The position numbers were made by a program, and so were the translations under genes. 64,000 nucleotides of DNA from the NCBI GenBank assembly GCA_022575985.1, contig JAKSXM010000137.1, positions 21,408,001 to 21,472,000 of the forward strand. The letters are read 5' to 3'. The DNA comes from Anagrus nilaparvatae. Its lineage: Eukaryota; Arthropoda; Insecta; Hymenoptera; Mymaridae. Shown here one piece after another: positions 21,150 to 32,660 of this stretch (positions within the stretch are counted from its first letter, which is position 1; each line of letters begins with the position of its first letter). The notes beneath the pieces were generated by a model. That model ran no database searches, had not been told where the DNA came from, and saw only the letters and a program-made list of their open reading frames with translations.

Positions 21150-21853
21150 GGTGGCAGATACAATTGTAGGGAAAAAAATCGGTTTTCTTTTTATTGTTTT
21201 TTTGGGTTCAAAAACATCTTAAGTATATGGAAATAAAATTTTATGATATCTTGAATAATAAAGAAGTTACAGAAGATTAAGCGAGACACCACGAAAGACG
21301 ATACAGTATTCTGAACTTGAAACGCGTTTTTCTCGAAACAACGTTTTTCGAATTTGCGGGCACGATAACTCAAAAAATAATTAAGATATCTTCCTAATGT
21401 TTTGGCTATACTTTTAAAATACAATTATCTTCTGGATTAATGGAATTGTTTTTCAAAAAAATGTGCCAATTTTTTTTTATTGCAAAAAAACGTGCAAAAA
21501 GTTGCACTTTTTGAAAAAAATTTAATAATATTCACAATTTTCCATTTTCCGAAATTGGAATCCATCAATCCAGAAGAAAATTATTTCACAAACATATAAA
21601 ATTTAATTTGATATGGTTCAGAACAAGTTGGAGGCTACAATCGCACGCCCGCAACCAAAAGTGAGACCTAACTTTGAGCACCTGTATTCATCGGCATTTT
21701 ATAAATTAAAAAAAAATTAAAACAAAAAATATTTAGTAACTTATAATCTAATGAAGTTCCAATTTTGAAAAAATTATCTCAATTATTTCTACCCGAAAAC
21801 CTATCCAAAAAAAGTAACGTTTTTTTGTTCTCTAATTGTATCTACCACCTTAA
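21146..21853. mobile_element. 700-bp terminal-inverted-repeat element flanked by TTAA
   Basis: The ends read GGTGGCAGATACAATTG and CTAATTGTATCTACCACC (matching over about 16 bases with one mismatch), and TTAA flanks both sides at 21146-21149 and 21850-21853, leaving exactly 700 bp between. A TTAA duplication is the hallmark of piggyBac-type insertions, though symmetrical AT continues one or two bases outward. There is no coding capacity. Inside, TTATCTTCTGGATTAATGGAA (about 21426) is roughly repeated inverted near 21555-21585, so there is nested symmetry. The class assignment is inference. Confidence 0.7.
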
Positions 21854-22594
21854 TGTTTATAATAAATTAAATAATTTAATAATTAAATATCGGAACAATT
21901 AAGTTCTTATATGATAAAAAAATAAATAAATCTAAAATAAAAAAATTTTTAGCATTATACGGGAAAAGATTTGTGATTTTGCATGCGTTTATTTACCTTA
22001 AAAACTCATTTTCTTAATAACAGAAACAAAAACTCAATAAAAAAAATAAATATTAAATAAAAATATTTGATTTCTGAGCTAACAATTTGCTTTAATTTTT
22101 CAATGAATTGCGTAAAAATTTCAAAAAATATATTTTCATTATACGCTGCAAAAAAGATCTAGTTTCTTACTTTCGGGCGATCTTTTTTCGCTTTTAATAA
22201 AAAACTATCTGTTGAACACGTGAAAAAATGTAGGAAATTTTACTTTCAATGCTGTCTGCACTCGTTCGCTACGCTCTCTCGTGCATACAACTGCATTGAA
22301 AACCAAATCCTATTTTTTTCCCTTGTTGAACAAATAGATATTGTACCACTAAACCATATATAAAGAATTTTTTAAGCTTGAGGTGATTTTGCGAGGGCAG
22401 CACCCCCAAGAATATATCTTCTAGCAATAATGTTACAAACTTAACAAAAAATATCAAATTTTGGGTTAGTTTTAACTTCTTTTTGGTAAGTAGTTCTGAG
22501 ATTTAAGAATATAAGTAACAAAATAAACCTTAAATGTGCAAAAATACTATGAAAGAAGATTTTTTAAACAATATTAAATTTCTAATTATTTTAA
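21854..22594. other. AT-rich non-coding stretch before the satellite array
   Basis: No gene recognised. A short GC-richer patch (CACTCGTTCGCTACGCTCTC near 22260) is the only distinctive point. Confidence 0.5.
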
Positions 22595-25500
22595 ATTTTG
22601 TTAAATATTTATATTTCACACGGCTAGACACGGTTTGTATACATCATACTTTTAAAGAAACTGTTAAGTACGGTAATAGCTTTGATAATATATTTCTTAC
22701 GGCAGGGCACGGCTGATAAATATTTTATTTGTATAGGCACGGTTAAGCAAGGCAGAAGTTATATATTTATATTTCACATGGCTATACACGGTTTATCTAC
22801 TACATTGTTTTAAAGAAACGGTTAAGAACGGTAATTGCTTTGATAATATATTTCTTACGGCAGGACACGACTGATATATATTTTATTAGTATAGGCACGG
22901 TTAAGCACGGCAGAAGTTATATATTTATATTTCACACGGCTATATACGGTTTATCTACTACATTGTTTTAAAGAAACGGTTAAGTACGGTAATTGCTTTG
23001 ATAATATATTTCTTACGGCAGGACACGGCTGATATATATTTTATTAGTATAGGCACGGTTGAGCACGGCAGAAGTTAAATATTTAATTTTCACATGGCTA
23101 GACACGGTTTGTATACATCATTCTTTTAAAGAAACTGTTAAGTACGGTAATTGCTTTGATAATATATTTCTTACGGCAGGACACGGCTGGTATATATTTT
23201 ATTAGTAAAGGCACGGTTAAGTACGGCAGAAGTTATATATTTATTTTTCACACGGCTAGACACGGTTTATCTACATCATTCTTTCAAAGAAACGGTTAAC
23301 TACGGTAATGGCTTTGATACAATTTTTCTTACGGCAGGACACGGCTGATATATATTTTATTAGTATAGGCACGGTTAAGCACGGCAGAAGTTAAATATTT
23401 ATATTTCACACGGCTAGACACGGTTTATATACATCATTCTTTTAAAGAAACGGTTAAGTACGGTAAAAAACGGTTATGTACGGTAATAGCTTTGATAATA
23501 TATTTCTTACGGCAGAACACGGCTGTTATATATTTTATTAGTATAGGCACGGTTATGCACGGCAGAAGTTATATATTTATTTTTCACACGGCTAGACACG
23601 GTTTATCTACATCATTCTTTTATAGAAACGGTTAAGTACGGCAGAAGTTAAATATTTATATTTCACACGGCTAGACACGGTTTATCTTCATCATTCTTTT
23701 AAAGAAACGGTTAAATACGGTAATTGCTTTGATAATATATTTCTTACGGCAGGGCACGGCTGATAAATATTTTATTAGTATAGGCACGTTAAAGCACGGC
23801 AGAAGTTATATATTTATTTTTCACACGGCTAGACACGGTTTATCTACATCATTCTTTTATAGAAACGGTTAAGTACGGCAGAAGTTAAATATTTATATTT
23901 CACACGGCTAGACACGGTTTATCTACATCATTCTTTTAAAGAAACGGTTAAATACGGTAATTGCTTTTAGAATATATTTCTTACGGCAGAACACGGCTGT
24001 TATATATTTTATTAGTATAGGCACGGTTATGCACGGCAGAAGTTATATATTTATTTTTCACACGGCTAGACACGGTTTATATACATCATTCTTTTAAAGA
24101 AACGGTTAAATACGGTAATTGCTTTGAGAATATATTTCTTACGGCAGAACACGGCTGTTATATATTTTATTAGTATAGGCACGGTTATGCACGGCAGAAG
24201 TTATATATTTATTTTTCACACGGCTAGACACGGTTTATATACATCCTTCTTTTAAAAAAACGGTTATGTACGGTAATAGCTTTGATAATATATTTCTTAC
24301 GGCAGAACACGGCTGTTATATATTTTATTAGTATAGGCACGGTTAAGCACGGCAGAAGTTAAATATTTATATTTCACACGGCTAGACACGGTTTATCTAC
24401 ATCATTCTTTTAAAGAAACGGTTAAATACGGTAATAGCTTTGATAATATATTTCTTACGGCAGAACACGGCTGTTATATATTTTATTAGTATAGGCACGG
24501 TTATGCACGGCAGAAGTTATATATTTATTTTTCACACGGCTAGACACGGTTTATCTACATCATTCTTTTATAGAAACGGTTAAGTACGGCAGAAGTTAAA
24601 TATTTATATTTCACACGGCTAGACACGGTTTATCTACATCATTCTTTTATAGAAACGGTTAAGTACGGCAGAAGTTAAATATTTATATTTCACACGGCTA
24701 GACACGGTTTATCTACATCATTCTTTTAAAGAAACGGTTAAATACGGTAATTGCTTTGAGAATATATTTCTTACGGCAGAACACGGCTGTTATATATTTT
24801 ATTAGTATAGGCACGGTTAACCACGGCAGAAGTTAAATATTTAATTTTCACACGGCTAGACACGGTTTATCTACATCATTCTTTTAAAGAAACGGTTAAA
24901 TACGGTAATAGCTTTGATAATATATTTTTTACGGCAGGGCACGGCTGATAAATATTTTATTAGTATAGGCACGGTTAAGCACGGCAGAAGTTATATATTT
25001 ATTTTTCATACGGCTATACACGGTCTATCTACTTAATTGTTTTAAAGAAACGGTTAAATACGGCAAACGGTAAAATGATAGTTTGACACGGTTACATACG
25101 GAAAAGATGAAAAACCGTTTAACACTGCTATTATAATTTATAATATATAGAAATTGTATATGTGTGTGTAATTATTTGACTCATTTATCATAGCACGGCA
25201 GAAGTTAAATATTTAATTTTCACACGGCTAGACACGGTTTATATACATCATTCTTTTAAAGAAACGGTTAAGTAAGGTAATTGCTTTAATACTATTTTTC
25301 TTACGGCAGGGCACGGCTGATATATATTTTATTAGTATAGGCACGGTTAAGCACGGCAGAAATTAAATATTCATTTTTCACACGGCTAGACACGGTTTAT
25401 ATACATCATTCTTTTAAAGAAACGGTTAAGTACGGTAATTGCTTTCATACTATTTTTCTTACGGGAGGACACGGCTGATTTATATTTTATAAGTATAGGC

Positions 25501-25990
25501 ACGGTTATGCACGGCAGAAGTTAAATATTTAATTTTCACACGGCTAGACACGGTTTATATACATCATTCTTTTAAAGGAACGGTTAAGTACGGTAATTGC
25601 TTTGAGAATATATTTCTTACGGCAGAACACGGCTGTTATATATTTTATTAGTATAGGCACGGTTAAGCACGGCAGAAGATAAATATTTAATTTTCACACG
25701 GCTAGACACGGTTTATCTACATCCTTCTTTTAAAAAAACGGTTATGTACGGTAATAGCTTTGATAATATATTTCTTACGGCAGAACACGGCTGTTATATA
25801 TTTTATTAGTATAGGCACGGTTATGCACGGCAGAAGTTATATATTTATTTTTCACACGGCTAGATACGGTTTATATACATCATTCTTTTAAAGAAACGGT
25901 TAAATACGGCAAACGGTAAAATGATAGTTTGACACGGTTACATACGGAAAAGATGAAAAACCGTGGATATTATCTGAAAAACGTGATGCC
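22595..25990. repeat. Satellite array of 158-bp dimers (two diverged 79-bp halves) with ACGG boxes
   Basis: The landmark CAGAAGTT starts at 22753, 22911, 23069, 23227, 23385, 23563, 23642, 23800, 23879, 24037, 24195, 24353, 24511, 24590, 24669, 24827, 24985, 25199, 25357 and 25515, with variants at 25673 and 25831. Spacing is 158, with four intervals of exactly 79 and two irregular ones (178, 214). The 158-bp unit is itself a dimer: half A (CAGAAGTTATATATTTAT...) and half B (TAATTGCTTTGATAATATAT...) align without gaps and share ACGG boxes at positions 26, 36, 66 and 76 of 79. The array holds about 18 dimers and four lone A halves. No coding frame. It is far more GC-structured than its surroundings. 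Confidence 0.95.
25046..25198. repeat. Junction segment interrupting the satellite array
   Basis: After an A half, the array breaks into ACGGCAAACGGTAAAATGAT, GACACGGTTACATACGG and GATGAAAAACCGT, followed by about 75 bases of non-satellite AT-rich DNA before the array resumes. The same junction phrases occur at the right edge of the array (25905-25965). The array therefore seems to be two blocks each ending in the same terminal segment, as if a whole block had been duplicated or two insertions joined. Confidence 0.8.
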
Positions 25991-27633
25991 GTGTAAAAAC
26001 GGTAAGTGTAAATAGACACCGTCTATTAACTAATTGGGTTATTATAATATTAAAGAATATAAATTATTTTAAATTTTAGTTACAAAAGTTATTAATTTAT
26101 TTATTATTATTAAAAAAATTCTCAGGACACGTAAATTTTGATATGAAATAATAATTTTTTAAATAGAATTTGTGATTAGAATTTTATAAGCTTTATAGTG
26201 AACATAAAATTGATCATTAAAAATGGTACTAACATTCGAAAGTTGAGTTCATAGTATTTTTAAGCTTTTAGTAGATTCCATAAAATAAAATTTTTTATTA
26301 GTTCTTATGAGTACAAGTAATAAATATTTTTAACTTTTTTATTCGTCTTTTTTATTAATAATAATAATTACTAAAACTATGCAATTAGTAGATTGCTAGG
26401 CTTGGAATTTCAAGTGAAGATAATAATTAACTTTGTTTTTAACAGCAAGGACCAAATAAATAAACTAAAATTAAATAAACATTAGATTTTTTTAAACCTG
26501 CATATTAATCTAAATTAAAACTATATTATTTTTTAATTATGTTTTATGTAATAAGTAAATTATAAAATATTAAAATATTCAAAGAATTTATGCAGAAAAA
26601 TGTACAATTTACATTATAATTTTAAATTTACTGTATGAGTTATGCAAAAAATGAAAAGAAAAAATAATAATAATCACACCTAAAATGAGTTAAAGTGTGA
26701 GCATTCCTAGAAAATGATATGCACGTTGACATATTTTGTTCATTTTAAAATACTTTTTTTTACAATCAACATCAATTTATATGAAAATGTTAGAATGAAA
26801 TTTAAATGAAAATATTCTTTTCATATTAATAAAACTCTGCTTTTTTAAATTACATGGGAATAATAAGAATTTTTTTGCTTCATTTTCATATACAGGAATT
26901 TATGGAGGAAAGGCTTTGGATTTTTTGAATATCTTAACAGTTTTATGAAATCTATTTTTTGGTTTTAGAACCTAGGTAGCATATATTATTCCAAAGTTAT
27001 TTTTGAGGCAAACGACTCTTTCTTGTTAAGCATACTGATAAAATTTTTGAAAAATATATAGGTTTGGAAGATTGGATGGTGTCACCAATCATTTAAAAAA
27101 GAATATTAAGTTGAAAGTCCTATCATACTCAATTAGGACACCACATTTCTCTGGAGTTCCAAAATCAAAAATGACAGCTTTATATCTGTTTTCGAATTCA
27201 TTGCCGTCTTCTGTTCTGTCATTGAAAACAACCTTTTACTGTAAAAATGTTAAGGAATCTTGAAAATTTATCGAGGTAACAGATTCTGACTTTGAAGCAA
27301 TAAGTACTTCCATTAATAAAACTTCAATAGGAGTAGATAGACTTCCAGTAAAAATTTTTTCCAAAGGACTTTCTATTTTAATACCAATGCTAATACACAC
27401 TTTTGATCAAAATCCAACTGATTTTCGTCCGAATTTTTTCATTATGCGTAATTTCTATTGTGGTTTTAGTGGACCTTAATAATATGCTCAATAACCTGTA
27501 ATACGTTTACATAAAATACAGAAATACTCAATCGTTATTGCTAAGCTACAACATGATGTTACTATACAAATTGATGTTGGGAATTTTACTTTATTGGTTC
27601 TTTTGACTTTGCGAATGCTTTTGATATCTTTCC
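25991..27633. other. AT-rich non-coding stretch
   Basis: No recognisable gene or RNA. A short open frame at 27072-27263 lies in a less AT-biased patch but shows no domain. Confidence 0.5.
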
Positions 27634-27857
27634 TAGGGGTATGCGGTTACCCAAACTTTGGGTCGGATCTAAGTTCAGATTGGGTACCTGGAATTTCAGG
27701 TTTTTGTCTTCGAGTTGGGTTGAGTTTCGTATAGCCAAAGAAACTTCCGATTCAAAACTGTAGCTGCGGATCTTTTTTGGAAGATTTTGGGCTTTACACG
27801 AAATCTGAACTCAAAAAATGGTCGACGTTTTGAAATTCGGGTAACCACACACCCCTG
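27634..27857. mobile_element. hAT-like MITE
   Basis: The 224-bp element has ends TAGGGGTATGCGGTTACCC and GGGTAACCACACACCCCTG, whose inverted match spans about 20 bases with a few substitutions. A terminus reading CAGGGGTGTG is typical of hAT superfamily elements. The interior contains further inverted phrases (AAGTTCAGATTGGG against GAAATCTGAACTC). I could not align an 8-bp target duplication (ATCTTTCC against TCCTTAGC), so the insertion looks old. Confidence 0.65.
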
Positions 27858-28049
27858 TCCTTAGCCTTTGTTAAATTTACAGAAGCCTTCTAAATTATGT
27901 TGTTCCTTTGTCTTACGTATGAGGTGGCCCTAAAAAGGGCCGTTTGGTTTTTTTTGTAAAATCGATGAGTGACCTCAGCCACGCGCTAAAAATAATAAAT
28001 TCACAAACACACAATGACCAAACACGCAAAATGAAAAGCAAACTCTCAT

Positions 28050-28400
28050 ACACAATCACACAAAATTAAAGTAAAAACTCACAGTCAAAATCCCAAAGTC
28101 GAGCAACTCGTGCTCAGGCGATGTCTCCTGGCCAGAAACTGTAAAACCACCTCTTCGAGCCTACGAGCTCGGAAATCGCACCAAGCGAGATACCAATAAT
28201 AGCTTAGGAGCTATTCCAATACTGGAAAAGGAAGTCCAAATCCACACACCAATTTCACCAAGCGCAGTCAAAAAAGCAAGGCGTCAAATTCGCAGCGTCG
28301 AGGCTGAAGTCAGAACAGCGAATGCTGCTCCAGCCAATATCGCGGTTATATTTATAGACCTCCCCCGTCTTAGTCGCGCTTGCTGATTGGCGCGCGCGCG
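28050..28400. other. GC-richer patch without a recognised gene
   Basis: Base composition rises well above the surroundings, with CGAGCCTACGAGCTCGG and a GCGCGCGCGCG run near 28391-28400. Stops occur in all frames, so no protein is called. It could be a decayed insertion or part of a larger transposon that also contains the adjacent 47-bp repeats. Confidence 0.4.
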
Positions 28401-28429
28401 AAAAAACCGTTATAAATTTTGCGTTAGCT

Positions 28430-28645
28430 GCTAGAGCAAAAGGAGCTAAGGCAATAGCAAAGTAAATGCTACTGCAGCAAGAGCAAAGGGAGCCAAGGCA
28501 ATAGCAAAGGAAATGTCACTGCCACAAGAGCAAAGGGAACTAAGGCCATAGCAAAGTAACGTTACTGCCGCTAGAGCAAAGGGTGCTAAGGCCATAGCAA
28601 AAAAATGTTACTACCGCTAGAGCAAAGGGAGCAAAGGCCAATGCT
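28430..28645. repeat. 47-bp minisatellite, five copies
   Basis: AGAGCAAA starts at 28433, 28480, 28527, 28573 and 28619, a period of 46-47 bases; each copy also has a GGAGCTAAGGC(A/C)ATAGCAAA phrase. Read in one frame per copy it gives Ala/Lys-rich stretches such as ARAKGAKAIAK, but the period is not a multiple of three and stops intervene. It may be a decayed lysine/alanine-rich coding repeat (histone H1-like tails have that composition) or non-coding. Immediately after it, 28666-28755 holds two copies of a ~55-bp unit (GTGAAAGGCTAAGAG and GTGAAAGGCTGAGAG). Confidence 0.75.
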
Positions 28646-28755
28646 AAACACCGCGAAGCTAAGTTTACGTGGCAAAGCTAAGTGAAAGGCTAAGAGTGCC
28701 CGAGCTCGCTGGAGTGGTAAGGCTATGTGAAAGGCTGAGAGGGCCCGCGCTCATA

Positions 28756-30062
28756 TATTTTTCCAACAGAAAAAAAGCAGTTATCAGAAACAATTTCAGT
28801 AATAAAAAAATATAATTTTGAATAAATCTATATAAATTGATTAAAAAATTAAACACGTAGGTACTAAAAAAATATTTCAATAATGCAATAAAAAGTAGCA
28901 CGAATCTGTTGTAAACGAAATATCTTTAAAATTAAATTTAAATAAAAATGTATAAAATTTTTAAAATGAAATAAAATGCTTTATTCATACGATATCAATG
29001 GTAAAAATAAGTTTTTTTTTTAAATTTATTGCTTTCTGTACCACTTCTAATATTCTCATTATTTATATTTTTGCCAACTATTAAAGAATATATTATAAGT
29101 TTAAGTTTTCTTTTGAATATAAATATATTAAATTAAAGAAACTTTTTTCTCTTTGAAAAGTATCAAGTTTTAAACACAATCGACAAGCATTATTAATAAT
29201 GTATTTATAAACAGACTCAAGTATCAACTAAGATACACAAAAACTTAAATAACATTCATTCAACGTTGTTTAATCAAAAAGTATAAAAGTCTTAAATTGT
29301 AAATATTTTCACGAAAATAAAAGGAAATTACTCATCTGGTATTCGAAATTTGTTCTTTAATAAAATTGAACCAGAAAAACGAGAAAGGAAAAAAATCCTT
29401 GGATGGAAATTGAGCAAAATCATTCAATCTTAACATTCTTTCTCGTGAATCACATTGCTTTCATCTTCCAATTCCAATATATATAACTTTAATTTAGTCT
29501 TCTTTATTATTATCCTTTTTGTAAGCAGTTCAATAACTAAGATTCTTTTAATCAGAAAAGAAATCCAATTTCTTTTTCAACGAGTTTTCCGATTATAAAA
29601 CTTAATATTTTATATACTGTAATAATTTTTCTTGGTTAAAAACTTCTATAATTGTTAATTATTTCAGCTTTCTTGTACTTTCTTATACATGATTCACGTT
29701 TATTGTAACTTTTTTATTTATATTTTTGAAAAAAAATAATCAAATTTGAGTTTAGTTATTTTTGTTTTAATTTGGTTTTTTTAATTAAAAAAAAATAATG
29801 TTTTAAGAATCAATGAAGTAGAACTTTTTGTTATTTACAGTACTACGAGTTTCTTTTAATTTCTTGTAGTGTATTAAAAATAGGAACATTGAGTTTTAAT
29901 TTAGGAACTATCAAGAGAAGTTTAATTTCAGCAACTATGGATTTTTTACAATTCAATGGTCGTGGGCTCGATCCCCACAAGGGATGCCAGTTATTTTGAA
30001 GGATAACTAATTAAAATGTTAGGTCATCTTATAAATAAGCTGCATTTATATTTTTCTGATCA
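28756..30062. other. AT-rich non-coding stretch
   Basis: No gene seen. At 29966-29989 GTGGGCTCGATCCCCAC has the stem-loop of a tRNA T arm (B box), treated separately. Confidence 0.5.
29966..29995 (+). repeat. tRNA T-arm/B-box-like fragment, possible SINE remnant
   Basis: GTGGG and CCCAC form a five-base stem around the loop CTCGATC, matching the RNA polymerase III B box and tRNA T arm. No A box, anticodon arm or acceptor stem can be built around it, so it is not a tRNA gene. A tRNA-derived SINE fragment is the likeliest explanation, but the evidence is short. Confidence 0.35.
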
Positions 30063-30250
30063 GTGGCCCGAAAGCACGTATTTCCCGGTAGCTGCATGGC
30101 CAAAAAAGTCGTATTTTCTCACCACTATCGTGAAAAAAAATTTTACGCCCTTCATCCAGAAATAAAGACTGCCCCAAATCAAAGTTTACCGTCCACCGCT
30201 GCGACTTGGAAGGTACTTTACGTGCCATTTGGGCTATTATTTACATTTCT
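30063..30250. repeat. Dispersed repeat related to the one in the MULE-type gene's intron 2
   Basis: About 90 bases (GTGGCCCGAAAGCACG ... AAGTCGTATTTTCTCACCAC ... GTGAAAAAAAATTTT) match the order and spacing of phrases at 12410-12500. The short open frames on both strands here are an effect of the GC-richer repeat, not genes. Confidence 0.5.
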
Positions 30251-30302
30251 GGACACGAGTCGCAAATATCTTGTTATTAGAAATATATATTGTACCTTCT
30301 GA

Positions 30303-31333
30303 GAGTTGGGCTCAACTTGGGCTATCCAACTCTGTAGCAAAAAAAAAATTCACTAATGGCAAACGGAATTTTGCTTATGGCTAGCGGAATTTTTTTTCAC
30401 GCTTAAACGATTACAAATGACTTAAAACGTAGAAATATTTTTTAAAAAATGTAAAAAAATTTTTTCCACTCATTATAGATATGCGCGCTGCGGTATGATG
30501 AACCAAAAAAAAATTCTTAAAAAGAAAAAAAAATTGATATTTTAAAATTTTCTTTGCGTTTCAAGTGGATTTTTTTTCAGTGTATCTATTTCTCTCATTC
30601 AAATGCATTACAAATTATAGTATTAAATGCAGTTTATAACAAGTGCCATATAATATTCACATCTTGTATACTAGTTATGTTACTCAGGCATAAAACTTTT
30701 ATTGAAATTGTGGGCAAATTCATCCTCTCGTTATGCTTTAATTTTATGCATACTTATTCAAAAATATATTTTATTACAAATATTAGATTATTTTTATGCT
30801 GAAAATATATATTTTTGAACAAAAAAAAATGAATATTAATAATCGTAAAATTCTTTGCAATGTAAGCTACATAATCCAGGATCATCTCATCAAAAAAAAA
30901 AAAAAAGTGAATTTAAAATGATTATATTTTTTATTATTTTGCATCATCATATAAAAATGAATAGTTCATAAGAAAAATTTTTATCTAAGTAATATCAATA
31001 GAGATCTTAAAGTTCTTTTTCTTGTATACGTCATAACTAAAATCGAATTCAGTAGATTGCAAAATTACATGAACTGCATTAAATATCTTGTTATATAAAA
31101 GCTATCGTATCGGATATGAGAATATGAATAAAAAAAAATGTATAAGATGATCTTCATCGAATATGTCCTCTTCCTTTTTTTTTTTTTTATCGTTCAGACG
31201 ACATCGGCTATCAGCAATGAGATCGTGTAAGTCCTTTTATTCGAATTGGAAAAGTTTCTTTACTGATATATTCTTTTGATATCCTTGGATCTACAACTAA
31301 AAGGTATAACCCGAACAAAAAGTTTCTATCTAT

Positions 31334-31369
<36 letters not shown>

Positions 31370-32397
31370 TTTGAAATATATATACATAAAAATGATAACG
31401 TGCTTTTATTTATTGGGGCATGCAAGGTAAATTTCATTTTCCATTTTCCTATATTAAGCCTAGTATATTCATATATATATATATATAGGCAATATTGGTA
31501 TAAATACATAAAGGTATCAGATTCTATTAAATTTGACGCTTTCAATTCACTGCTTTAGGACGGTGAAACATTTTTTATGTTTTTGAATATTTTAACTCAT
31601 ATATGATGCATTGCTTTTTTTTTTTTAAAATAAAAAGTAATAAATATTTTATTTATAATTTATAAAACTTTTTTTTTTTGAAAAAATTATTGATATTTGA
31701 CAAATTTATCATTTGAAAATTAATTGTTATGATTTCGTTAAACATGTCAGTATAAATTTAATAGTTTTATATATATAAAATATTATTTATTTAATAATGT
31801 TTTCTTTTTTTATGTCATACATATAAATAAATCATTTTTTTTTTTACATTCATAAAACTTTTTTTTTTATTGATGTTTTTTTTGACTTTTATATATTTTT
31901 GAAAAAAAAATATTATGTATTATTATTTATAGATACGTAAAAAATTGATTCTGAGAGTATCAGGAGTTAAATGGGTCAATTTTGATTTAGTTTTGTAATT
32001 GACAGAAGTTTTTTTTTTAATCATTTTTTTATTATTGGTGCATGTTAGGAATATCTAAAATAACTGAAACTTTGGAATTTATCTAAAAAATTTATGGTAC
32101 TTAAAAGGATTAGGATAAGCTTTATTTAACACAAACTTTTATCTTTTCTGATGTAGTAATAATAGTGATTATAATTTGATAAGAATTTATTGGTTGGCTT
32201 TTAGTTTATCTGTTTAATTCAATTATGAGAATTTTACAATTCTGCAATAAATTTATAACTCAACAATGGATCAAGTAAAAATGATTCCGAAATTTCGAAA
32301 AATCTTTTTACCGCCCTTAAACATCTTGCAATGACTTATTTTAATAATCTTACAACATTAGCAAAAAAAAATGAAAATTTTTTTTATTTTCTTTTAA
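30303..32397. other. AT-rich non-coding stretch with TA microsatellites
   Basis: A (TA)n run lies at about 31337-31366 and a shorter one at about 31470-31488. Long T and A homopolymers are common. No gene seen. Confidence 0.55.
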
Positions 32398-32660
32398 GGT
32401 TATTACCGGAGTAACATAGTCACATAGTAATTTGGCTCCCGAAACTAAACCTATCCTAAGTAGTAGCAACCAAAATTATCTTAACCTGACTTAATGCCGT
32501 TGGAATTAGACCTCTAGGCCATAACGATCCCCAAAAACCTAAAAATACCACAAAATATACGGTATTTTAGGCATAATTTCATTTTTCCGGCCCATCGATA
32601 GATTATACTTTGCACGTTGGCCAGAAAACTGAAAATAATAACGCTTTTCAAGAGAAATTT
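32398..32660 (-). repeat. Dispersed repeat, inverted partner of 62906-63145
   Basis: The phrases GGCTCCCGAAACTAAACC, CCTAAGTAGTAGCAACC, GGAATTAGACCTCTAGGCC and CCCCAAAAACCTAAAAAT are, in reverse order and complement, the phrases at 63000-63130. Similarity extends to the CTTTTCAAGAGAAATTT end. The two copies are about 30 kb apart in opposite orientation. There is no coding capacity and the class is unknown. Confidence 0.65.

Noticed and set aside
22595..25990. CRISPR array
   Set aside because: The units are contiguous 79/158-bp tandem repeats without unique spacers, in a eukaryotic AT-rich context.
29966..29995. tRNA gene
   Set aside because: Only a T-arm-like stem-loop is present; no acceptor stem, anticodon arm or A box can be drawn around it.
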